Shown piece after piece: positions 1-12,500 of a stretch of 64,000 nt of DNA. The position numbers and the translations under genes are program-made. This stretch comes from Saccoglossus kowalevskii (lineage: Eukaryota > Hemichordata > Enteropneusta > Harrimaniidae). The stretch covers positions 533,211 to 597,210 of the forward strand of contig NW_003137821.1 in NCBI RefSeq assembly GCF_000003605.2, read 5' to 3'. The notes below the pieces were generated by a model that was given only the letters and a program-made list of their open reading frames with translations, ran no database searches and was not told where the DNA came from. The stretch's first letter is position 1. Every line of letters begins with the position of its first letter.

Positions 1-320
1 TATTAGAAGTATGTATGAATGCAGTATGGCGGTCATATTGAAGGACACGTTGTGGAGGTCAATGTGATCTCTGTACTGCGTGATTTAATAGTTTGATACG
101 AGATAATAGTCAAAAATGCCTTCGAAAAATGTTTTGTGCTGTGTGCACATCTGATTCTATTTACATTACACGTTAAAGCACTTCTGTGTTTAAAGTTAAC
201 AAGGAAAATCTTTGATTATGATATAAACTGGATCATACCTTTATTTATAATAATTTATTCATCTGTTTGCTTATTATATGATGACATATTCCCTGTCAAC
301 TTTTTTTCATTTCATCCCAG
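1..320 (+). other. Intron of the ABCA gene (partial)
   Basis: Non-coding sequence leading to a pyrimidine-rich acceptor (ttttttcatttcatcccag) at 320. The Walker A and Q-loop part of NBD1 must lie upstream of the window, since the first exon seen starts just before the ABC signature. I see no exon here. Confidence 0.7.
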
Positions 321-517
321 GATTCTTGAATCTGTTGGTCTACTCTCCCATATTAATAAAAAAGCAGGACACCTTTCTGGCGGCATGAAGCGTAAGTTGT
401 CGGTGGCCATAGCATTCTTTGCCGGTTCACGCACTGTGATTCTTGATGAGCCTACCAGTGGGGTGGACCCAATGGCGAGACGTGGAATCTGGGACTTGAT
501 TCTGAAATATCGCCAAG
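321..517 (+). CDS. ABCA exon 1 of window: NBD1 signature and Walker B
   Basis: Starts at the third codon position and ends with one base of the next codon. Encodes RILESVGLL, then the [12 protein letters not shown] signature, [12 protein letters not shown] (Walker B with catalytic Glu, and D-loop) and ILKYRQ. Acceptor cccag, donor AAG|gtaaga. Confidence 0.93.
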
Positions 518-3500
518 GTAAGAGTTGGACCATTATTTCTGTGGGTTTTGTCAAGTGGGAGGGGCATGGGGGAGTTTACAACTGACACACAGTATCTAAA
601 TATACATCCCCCTAAGAAATAATAATTTAGTACAATTGTAATATTGGTATATGTAATATGTCTTCGAACAAATGTGGGATATTTGCATTTACATAAATGA
701 CCGAGTTGTGTCTATAATTGTCAAAGTGAGTCATAGTTTTACTTTGTCTGTACCATCATCATGGTTATCTTGCTGAACTATTATTTTTAGGAACTTTTGT
801 GCAATTCAAGTTATATTATTCTATAAGAGACATTGAGATTAATACAGTACATGTAGTATAATGAATATTAATTAATTTTTTTATGGAATTTCATGTTACT
901 AGTATTTGATTTCGGTTCACACTGGACAAGGTTGTAATAGTTTTGCTATGTTAATTAGCCTGTATAAATACAATTATAAATGATGAACACTTCTATTATG
1001 AAAATACGTCACCCTGATTCTATATCTTCACTTCAGCGTTCTTTCATTAAGTAGAGCGTTATGTTCGTTTTTACATTAACAGATCGGACAATTATTCTCT
1101 GCACTCATCATATGGACGAAGCAGATTTCCTCGGCGACAGAATAGCCATCCTTGACCATGGTCAGCTCCGTGCTTGCGGTTCATCTCTGTACCTGAAGAG
1201 CAGGTACGGTCAGGGTTACAGACTCACATTGTCCAAGAGTGACAGTCTCAAGTCTACGCCAGAGAAAAAACGGAAGGACACAGTTCTTACCTTTGCAAAA
1301 GAGAATGAGTACGAATCACTGAAAGATGCAGCAAGCTCTACTGGATCTACAAGTGGAGTATCGACTGCAGGTAGGGTGAAATAGACATTAGTTATGTCTG
1401 GAGTTCATTATTTTGTTGGCCTGTGTAATCTAGAAAGTTACCTAATTTAAGAATGCTTTCTGTTCACCTCAAATTGACATAGTGACATAATTTGTAACTA
1501 ATTAAATCCTGCATCCATTTTGGGATTCTCCTTGCTTATTCATCTATGATCCGCGGGGAGCTGAACACCATAGTTGGGAATCAAAATTTGAAAATTCAAA
1601 CTAAACCTGTAGGTATTCGATAACAGATTCTATCATTATTACAGAAGTATCTTATCACTGGAAAATAAAAATCTTTTAAGATGCACAATCAGCTGACACC
1701 GACAGGATCAACTCTCATTGTTGACTTACAGACAACGTCATTAAAAAAATGAAACGTTCGATTGAAATGAAACTTTGAATATAAGTTAATAATTAATTTG
1801 ATGTATGAAAACTTCTGATATATTTCCGTAAAAACTTCAAATTTGAGCCAAATAGTTGAATAAAAGCTGTCTGCTATCTATCTGCATGTATCTGCAATCT
1901 CGCTTCTGTGTACGAGCTGTATTATGACGTAATAGACACACATAATTGGTATATAGATTTACAAGTATTTCATTGCAAGGGCATAGAAATACAAAAAAAA
2001 TGTCCAAATTTTAAGCAAATATAGTTATAAATAAATTATTTCTTTGTTTCTTTTGCAGAAGGTAGCTGTGACACAAATATTGTTACTGATTTCATTCAAA
2101 CAAGGATACCAGCCGCTAAACTGTCTGAAGACGTGGGTTCTGAGTTGACATATTCGCTTCCCACCACTGGAGGGCAGTTAGCAAAATTCGAACAACTATT
2201 CTGCGATTTGGACGAAAGTCTGGATTCATTACACCTGTCCGGATATGGAGTTTCTGAAACAACACTAGAGGAGGTAAGTTAACTATGCCTTTTAGAATGT
2301 TTATTTGGAGGGTGCAGATTTAATTTTTAAATTAATGGTATGGTGACTCTTACAACAAGATATGTTTGTATGTATTTTTCATCACCAGTTCTCTATTTTC
2401 ATCACAAACTCACAAAATAGTCCCGTTTATAGTCTGCACTTTCCTTCAAAAGATTAAGACAAAAATAGCCAAAAAACTGAAAATTGACTCAAGTGTTGTA
2501 TGTTGGCTCCAAAATTAGGGTTCATTTCCAGAAATATTGAAGAATATAAGATAAAAAGTGCCAGACAATTTGGGCAAGAAAGTCTGGTGGTGAAAAGGTT
2601 AAACCACAAATGATACTCAAATATTAAAATTGATAATAAACATTGTTGCCCCCTTGCTGCATTCCAAAAATTTAATAAAAATTATTTATTTATCTTTTAG
2701 TATATTTTCACATTTATTTATTTGCCAATTCACCACTGATAGAAATTTGTATTTTTAAAGATGCATATATATTATATTATTATTCCTGCAGGTGTTCCTG
2801 AAACTTTCGGGTGTGCGAGGTGATGGAGACGATGTCAATGACTTGTCTAAACCTGATACGGCCGGTACTAAACCCAATGGGGACGAGGAAAAGGTAAAGG
2901 AAAATTGGAAACTAAGACGCTGGGACACAGACAACAGTGATATATCATATTCAAGTGCAAGTGAGAAAGAGAACAACGAAATAGGTAACAAATAATAGTG
3001 TTTAAATATATGATTGTATTGTACAGCATGTGGTGAAATTAAATGCACAAGAAAACAGCAGTCACCCTATTAATACATGGCATGCTGAGAGCCTGCAGTG
3101 ATAGCTGAATGAATGAATGAATGAATGAATGAATGAATGAATGAATGAATGAATGGCATATAATGGCGTCAGTAGGTCAGTAGGCAATGTGCGCCTCTTG
3201 CAACATTCGCGGGAACATATTACCAGCAGTGTTTGTTTTGACGTTGCTTTCACTTGTTGAAAAATAATAACACTCTTTTGCATATCAAAAATCTTGATAA
3301 ATGTAGACAGGAGTGTTCAAATTATGAAATGAAATTGATTTGTTCGTTATAATAATAATTCATGTTAAAATGTTCTTGCACGATTTTAAATATTTCATGC
3401 TTTTCACTCAAAATATGATTTTGTTTTTTAATTTGAAAATGGTTTGATTTTATACTCACTGTGCTTTTCTAGTTTTGTGAAAATTGTTTTGTCCAGAAGC

Positions 3501-6500
3501 ATCAACTTGTTGGGATTAAAAGTGTCAAAGTTAAAACAAACAATGCTGACTGTTTTTCTAGGAATATTGCAGTTACAAGTGAAACTGCAATGAGGATAGC
3601 AGCTTTTTCTGATCAGATTGTGTTGACATCTGCTATATGAATATTAGTATGTTTTCAAATGAATGGCCTTGGTACTTGAAATAAAACATATTCACATCTT
3701 ATGTCTTTTTGTTGTCTGTGTCTTTACAATTTTTTTTTTACCTCTGCTTATCATATGAGTGATCGTCCATCGTCCGTGTCAATGTTTTACTTTTTCGACT
3801 TCTTCTTGAAAACTACAAGCCGGAATGCTTTGATACTTGGTGTATATATACCTTGGGTAGACCTCTCTCAGATTTGTTCATTTTGTAATGATATCTTCAA
3901 TTCTCTAATTTTGGTGAATATTTTTGTCATTTTTGGTAAAAAGTGATATTTTCGACTTCTTGTTAAAAACCGCAAGTCCAATTGCTTTGATACTACATAT
4001 ATAGGTACCACATGTGGACCTCTCTCAGATTTGTTAATTTCGTGGTGATATCTTCAATTAGCTAATTTTGATGATTGTTTTTGTCATTTTTGGTGAAAAG
4101 TGATATTTTTAATTCTTGTTGAAAACAGCAAGTTCCATTGTTTTGATACTATACATATTGTTCATTTTCTAATGATATCTTCTGTTCTTTAATTGAAATG
4201 TGCATTGCTAACAGCGGAGCTATCTCAGCCGACTGGCTGCTTGTTTAAAACACTCATTCTTTCATGTTATATAATTATTGTAGGTGAGAAAAAGGGAAAG
4301 AAGAAGAAAGGTGCAAATGAACGTGTCTACATTGGTCCAGCCCTGGGATTAAGACAGATGCGTGCTATGCTTACAAAACGTTTCCATCATGTCAAACGAG
4401 ATATCAAGGGATACTTCTGGACTCTTATCATGCCAGCCATCTTGATAGCCATTGCATTAATTTTCACAAAGATGACTCCACCTGTAGATTATCCAGCACT
4501 TCAGCTGACACCGGCAATGTACCTCGATCCTAACCATGTCTTCTACAGGTATATGTAGTTGAGTTATAAATTGAATCATTACAACTAAACTATCTAATTT
4601 AGCAGGCAACCATTAGAATTATCAGGTAGAGGTTGGCCTCTAAGCTGATATGATGTACCACTGATGCACACAGATTTGCTGTGACACAACTAGTTGTCCC
4701 AATTCATTGGCGTGTAATCGACAAAACAGACAATCATACATTGTTACTATAGTAATCTTGAAAAAACAAAACAAAACATTTTTTACATGTAGATATCAAA
4801 TTTGTATTTTGGATAATTAGAGACCAGCGTGCCCTCAAAGCCATATGTCATGCCACTGACACACAATGATTTGTTGTGCTAATTAATTCACTGACGCGTC
4901 ATTGACACAACAGAAAATTGTACATTGGTATAGTGAACTTCTAAAACTTCTGTAGTTATGGAATTTGAAATTTGATAATATGAAACTCACTTTTTATAAA
5001 CAGAATAAATGTAAAAACAAAGAAAATCAGGGACCACAAAATTTTTTGTGTGTGCCTCAATTCAATTTTGCAGTCACATACAATTTTGTATTTTTTTCTT
5101 GAAGACTGCCCTCCCCAACAGTCAACGAGCTGACTAACTTGATTTTGGGGTTTTCTATTTTAACTCAATTCCCACAAAATCAGTCCTGTTAGAGAGCACA
5201 CAGATCGGGGTAGGGCAATTATTGAAAAACCACTCAGCACTAAGACAGTTTTGAGAAAACAAATCCAGCTGGAATAATTAAAAAAACAAAAACAATACTT
5301 ATAAAAAATACATAAAAACATGCCCATTGAATAGAAAAAAAAATCTTGCTCAAGTGGAGAGAAAATTTATTTTTATTTTATCCCAGTTATTCTAATTGTC
5401 AAGAATTAAAGCTTTGTTAGATTGTGGACTAATGGTTTCACTCAAAGTAGAGCTATTATATTAACTCCTACCATCTTATTTTATGTATGAACATTTTAAA
5501 CTAATGCAAAATTATTATTCAAATCACTTTCAGTAATTACAAACCAAACGATCCAGTGACACAGACTCTAGTGAATTCATTCCTGAGTCCACCAGGTATC
5601 GGCACAACGTGTATGGCAGACGCTGATGAAAAGTAAGTGCATTAGCTTTGATAAAGCTTGACGCAATGTTGAATCAACGTGGATGTGACAACATGCACGA
5701 CATGTAGGCGAATACTATACCACAGTACATGTGAAAACTTATGAAAACTGTTATTATTAATAATACTTTTTTAAATATTAGTTTAAACATTAATTTACCC
5801 TTGAAAACTACTTTTAACTGACGGCATTATAATTTAATACACTGATCGGTCAAATTAAAATGAAACAAGAAAATTAAAGTATTTTTTATTTTTGGAAGAG
5901 TAATTTCTTATGCCTGTGAGTGCAGCAAAAACATAGCTTCTTTCTGAGTTCACCTGAAAGGCCTTTTCACAGGGAACTGTGGGGGGCTCCAGACTTTAAA
6001 ATGAAATGGGTCTATTGGCATATCTTCTTTAACTCAATAGTAATTTTTCACTACAGGTTAAATTTTTTTTTAGAGAATAATGAAAATTAATTATGCAAGG
6101 TTACTTGTGAAACTTGACAAAAGTGGACTTTGGCATTCCAAACGTTGAACTAGGTCAAACAATTTTTGCGTTTTAATGGGGAATGTATCCACCTATGACA
6201 ATGTGTCTTGTTGTACATTAGTTTGAGTTCCCTATTAAATGCTTCATCATTTCTCAGTTGTATTTATTATTGTTATGTTACAGAGACAAGTACCCATGTG
6301 TTTTTACGGAACGTGGATTTGACATAAACGTGGCAAGCCTTACACCAACACAAATCCAGGCTATGCAGCTGAAAGACCTCAACGCTCCAAACTGCACATG
6401 TGAAGGCGGAAAGCAGACATGCCCAGAAGGTTCTGAAGGCGCCGCTGTCCCCGAGTGGATCACGAACACATCATCAATACTGCAGGATTTGACCTTTAAG

Positions 6501-9500
6501 AAAGATATCAATGATTATTTATTGCGCACAAACGGCGATTACATCGATGCAAGATACGGCGGTCTAACCTTTGGTAACACACAAGAAGACAGTACTGAAC
6601 CTCTGAATATTGAAAAGGTTAGTATGGATTACTGAGCTACCTAGCTAAGCACATAAAATATTATTATCTGACTTGTGCAATGACCCGAAACTGGAATCTT
6701 TCATCCTGGAAAGTCCTGGAAAATGAATAATCAACATGCATGAACAGCCATGTTGCAACGTGGTCTATCAAAATCACTTTTCAAAGAAATAGGTCGTTTG
6801 GACAATCATTGTAAAAAAAAAGCCAGCTGTATTATTATGGGTCACTGTAATTCCAAGAACACAAAAAAAATATGTTGTAAATATAAAATAGTTCTGAAAA
6901 AGACTCCTGAAAACTGATGAAAAATGTCTGAGCATTCTATTTCAATTCAGGTGTATGAAAACTGATAATTTTAACATTTAATTCGTTTATTATCAAAATT
7001 CTTATAATTAGTGTTAACAGTTGTTGCTTGCATGAATGGCCGTTCTTTTAATTGGACACATTTACAAACTTGATATCAGTGACATCATATGTTTTCCAAA
7101 TGTTCACTTTGAGAGCTATGGCTCTGTCACACACAAGTCGGTAACTGTCGGGTCCAATAGTTTATTTACTCTTCAAGGCAAATATTGTATAATTCATTTT
7201 CACCTTTTAATCTTGACAAAACTTGAAGCCATTAATAACTACACTGTGACATAATTATTACTTTATGCATGTGACTATTTACAGGTTTGGTACGATAACA
7301 AAGGTTTTCACTCGTTGCCCACATTCCTGAACGTGATGAACAACGTCGTACTTCGCTCTAAAGTAAAAGACAATGGTGGCGATCCGACCATATATGGTGA
7401 GTAGAAATGAAACTTATAAATTCGGTCATAAAATTATGGGATATGAAGGACAAAAATGATGAGATAAGACATAATTCATGGGACTGTAACTATGTCAACC
7501 GTGCATAGGATTCTGCATTTCACAGTGTGACACCAGTAATGCATTGTGGGAATTATCCATTTAACACCATAAATGTTCCCGCTGAAATGCTGGTGTACAT
7601 TTCTTTTGTACATTTCTCTGTATTTTCTACAATATCTTTGTTAATTTTAGAAAATTTTTGACAAAATATACATTTTCCATTATTTTAAAATTATTGATCA
7701 AATTAGTTCAGTTTTAATCAGTAAAAGATGATGTGTAGATATCCTTCAAAAAATTACAAATACACACCAAAGATGAAGAATGTGTAAACCTTATACCATA
7801 TTTGCTCTATTAGTTGCGCATGCACTTACCTAAATGACAGAGGTGTGTCTGTAGTCAAAATAAATCATATTTCAATGATCCAGTATGAATTTATTGTTCA
7901 TTTACATGCGATTCTATTAAAGGCAAATATGGTATGTTAATGAATTGCTATGTTTTGGTATAAATATGAGCCTTTATCCATATTTTAAAAAATTAATTTT
8001 AATAGCAGGTTTTTAAAGTAACAGTGATAAATATATAAATGTAAAGCATAATCTCAAAGTGCGTTATATCAAAGACAATCTCTTTCTAATGTCTTTGGTT
8101 ATATAGCAAATTGAGTATATTGAATACTAATGGTTGTTTTGTTTGTAATAGGTATTACCACGTACAACCATCCTCTCAGGATGACTAAAGAGCAACTCAG
8201 TGACGACGATATGTAAGTTTAGTTACATTTACATACATTTTAGTGTTGTACTTTTCTTTCTTGAATATTCTCGTGATTAAATACAATTCTGGGTACCCTA
8301 GTAACTAAGTACCCAAGCCAGTGAAAAGGAGGGGGTGTCACGCAGATTTTGTATTTGTTGTATTTGTTGGAATTAATAAAGAACAAGAATTTAATTATTA
8401 AATAATCCACTCTTTCTATCCTGGAATCTACACTGCATATTCTTAGAAACATAGCAGTCCGAAAACTCAAAACTCATCACAAAAATGAGTGAATCTCGTG
8501 TTTTATTAAGTAGTGACCATTAGTTCTAAGGCCAATATTAGCATTTTTGTTGGTATACCTAGATTTTTCATGCTGACCCTGTATCTTTTCATGGCCATTA
8601 GAGGAAGCAGATCACTTCCTGTTTTTATCTGCATGCTAGACAAACTTTTCACACGTAAATGTTGAGTCAAATGTGTATCATTATCATCTTTTATAAAAAA
8701 TTCAATATAACAGTGCTCCTGTATATCAGTATGGTCCAATATGTCCAAGAGTCTCAATTGCAAGATTAATTAAAATAAAAATATGAAAAAATGAAAGTTA
8801 TACCTTGTGACCTACCAACCCTATTTTTCGGTGTTATCGGAAACATACTATTTCATTTGGCTTAATTGATTTCAGGTCCAATTATATAATATTTTCAGTG
8901 ATAATTCTGACCATCAATGACAAAGTACTAGGAATAATTGATCTGTTTTTGTACTTACACAGACTTGAATTAGCCCGGGAATACGGTGTGATGATTGTCA
9001 TTGTCTGTGCGTTCTGTCTTGTGCCGTCAAGTTTTGTTATGTACCTGGTGATGGAGAACATGCGTGGTATTAAACGGCTGCACCTGGTCAGTGGAATGTC
9101 GCCGGGAATGTACTGGTTTGCTAGCTACATCTGGGATCTGGTGAGTACTGTAAAATATTTTTTAACTTTGCACTAGGCAAATTTGTCATGAGTTTTGTGA
9201 CTAAGTGAAAATCATAAAATTTTTGTAGCAGGGAAAATTACTCTGCGTTATGTATTTTCATGTTCATTTCATTTCATTTCATGTTGGATTTCTGTATAGT
9301 TTTTGAAAATTTAAAATTGTTTAATGTCAATTCTTTAGATCAACTATTTGCTGCCTACTATATTATGCATTATACTTGTGTTAGCCTTCGATGTTAAGTC
9401 GTACTGTTCTGAAGATAACCTACCTGCGTTTGTTACCATTATACTGTTATTCGGGTAAGTAAGCAGGAGTTCAGTCATTGTTTGAACAAACGATTAGAGT

Positions 9501-12500
9501 GTATCTGTATATAGACATCAGGGCCAGAAAATATGCTAGCCTGATGACTGCGACAACTGAAAAAATTGCACGAACAGTGGGCTGGCCACTAATTTAACAC
9601 AGTTGTTTCAACCATGTTAATGGATGTACAGTATTATAAATTTGGCTCATTACATATATTGTATATTAATGTTTTGCTGTCAACTAATGGAAACTGACTC
9701 AACAGATTTATTCTTATTACTATTTTTATTATGTCAATCAAACAACATTCATTGTAAAAAAAATGTTTGTTTTTTTCTTTTTTAAATCTTTTGAAGGGAA
9801 GGATGTGATTTTCACCACCAGACTTTCTCGCTCAAATATTTCTGCACTTCTTTCTTATATTCTTAAATATTTCTGGAAATGAACCCTAATTTTGGAGCCA
9901 ACTGACAATATCTGAGTCAATTTTCAGTTTTTTACACAAAAGATTTGCAAGTTTGCATGAAGGCAGTATAACAATCAAATCAACAAAAGTGTTCAAATGT
10001 GACAGCAGTAATCTTAAATTGTTTTATCATTTCACAGATGGGCGATTATTCCACTCATGTATTTGTGTTCCCGTATATTCAATGATGCGGCAACCGCATT
10101 CATTGTATTATTCTGTGCAAACTCACTCTTAGCAACACTGACGAATATATTTAAGCTGATCCCAACCTCAGATGTAAGTATAAATACTGTAGAATACTTT
10201 ATTTTCGCTTGGAATTTATTTTCGCTATTTTCGCTGGAGGGATAATTCCGTGAAAATAAAATCCAGCGAATATACTTTTTTTCCTATATTTCACATTAAA
10301 CTCATCAAAAATCAGTGAAAATAAATTCAATACAAAACGCCCAAAAAGCCTTTTTTTAGCGAAAATTAATTCCAGCGAAAATAAAGTATTCTACAGTATT
10401 TTTTTGCATTTAAATCCACTTTGGGATATTCCTGTAAAGGAACAACAAACTAGGAATAAAGGAAAAAAAAAAAAGAATGAAACAAATATATTGTAAATGA
10501 ATTAATGTTAACTCAATTAGTATTTTGTCGTATTAATTTTCCAGAATGAATATTACCGGTAGTTTTTCTTCATCTGTTTTGTTTTAAGCTTGTTTATGAA
10601 AAGTTTTCTTTCATGCTTGTAAAGATTGCATTCGAAAGAGTTGGTCTTTAATGTTTTGATTATTACAAATAGGTCATTTTCTTTATGATAAATTTCATAT
10701 TTCTGCCCAATTCAATTTATAAGACATCAATATGCAATGGCAGTTTCACAGTTCATGCTCAAATTTCATATAAATACTGTACTAGTAGATTACATGTGTT
10801 GTATACATGTACATCGATATGGGAACTTTATTAAACAGGATTTTTCATGAGAAGCACTGCCTTTAATGTAATGTAAAACATACATCTACACTCTATAATC
10901 CATAACATTTGTATTCATTTCAAAGTGATCTTACTTTTATGTTAGGATCGGAGGGATTAGGTCCCAGGCTTCATTCGTTCACACTCACTATGTTGAGAGA
11001 GTTGTAAATTCAGTGCTTTGTTGTATATACTGTCTGTGTACATGTGATTCTAGATTCTCTCTGTCATCGATTGTGTCTTTAAATTTTACTGGGTAATAAA
11101 TACTAACTAACATTTTTCTTTGATGTTACAGAAAATGAACGAAACGCAAGCTTTATGCGAGACCATCTTCAAGATCTTTCCCCAGTTTTGTTTTGCTAAC
11201 AGCCTGATCCTATTGTCAGATAATCAGATGGTTGCTGATATCTACGCCAGGTTTGACGTGTATAAATACCAAGATCCATTCAGTTATGAAATGTGTGGTT
11301 GGCACATGATAGCAATGGCCGTAGAGGGAGCCTTCTTTTTCATTATTGTCTTAATTGTTGAGTATGCAGGCAGGAAAGGTTCGGATGGGTAAGTGGTAAC
11401 TAAGTGCATCCAAGAAAGGGAACTTCTAACTTGGGCACTATCCGTCAGTCTTTGTGTGTGTTTACATTATTTCTTTAGATGTTTTTCTGCAGATAATAAT
11501 CAAACTTGGCATCTTGATTAAGAATGAGGTATTTGATCGGTGCCCCCAATTTTTCCCCATTTCTATTATTGGTCGTTTTCATGATTTTGACTGGTAATCA
11601 CTTTTCACAGAACCCATTAACAAAAGCTGGAACCCATTATAATGTTGATTGCCTAAAAGTGATCTTGTATCTAGCATTGAGTCAATATGGTGTTTCTTCA
11701 TTTCAGACATAAACCAGGAAGCTATGTGACTGACAAAAGCACGGACAGTGACGTAAATGCAGAGAGAGAGCGTGTATCACGTGGACTAGCGGGCAGAGAT
11801 CTTGTTCAGCTGAAGAACCTTACAAAGGTATCATCAATATTATTCAAATTAAATAAACCGTTCATATCAGTTGTGCTGGCAATGAAGTGCATCAAATTAG
11901 TGTGTCTTTCTTGCGTAGTTATTGCTTCAATCTGTTCATCTATAAAATAAAAGCAGGGTTTTTCTAAACCGGGGAACAGGGACGCAGCGCCCTGATATTC
12001 TCGGCTGGCCCCCTCTTACCGAAATTGCCGATTGAACTTTCAAGTCATAAATATATTTCATATGCCGTACAACATGAAATCTTTCTCAAAGATATTTTTC
12101 TCTGTGAAAACTTCCCAGCAACAGCAGCTGACAATATGTCTGGACACCAAATACACTAAAATTACTCCAAAAATATTTCAGTGGCCATAGATAAAATGGC
12201 GCAGAAACCTCCGATATGGCGTTTCCAGGTTGATCCGCCATGTTGTTTCTGTGCTAGCTACTCTCGCTCCTCTCTTTCGCCTATGTGTGCTCCCTGCTGT
12301 TCATTTTTTCTAGAAAAAACCCTGTAAAAGGATTGCTAGATTATGAATGTCAAAACGATCTCACAGAGTTGTTGCTTTTGGCCGAAGTTGCTTACACTCA
12401 TTTTAATTTTGACGTCACAGAAGTGATTTGTCACAACTCATTGGGAAGATTTATTATCTGATCACTTTAATTTGTGTGTTATCATTTTAATTTAATATTT

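Noticed and set aside
8506-8763. 85-codon minus-strand frame that looks vaguely protein-like
   Set aside because: I could not match it to reverse transcriptase, transposase or any other family. A translated search would be needed.
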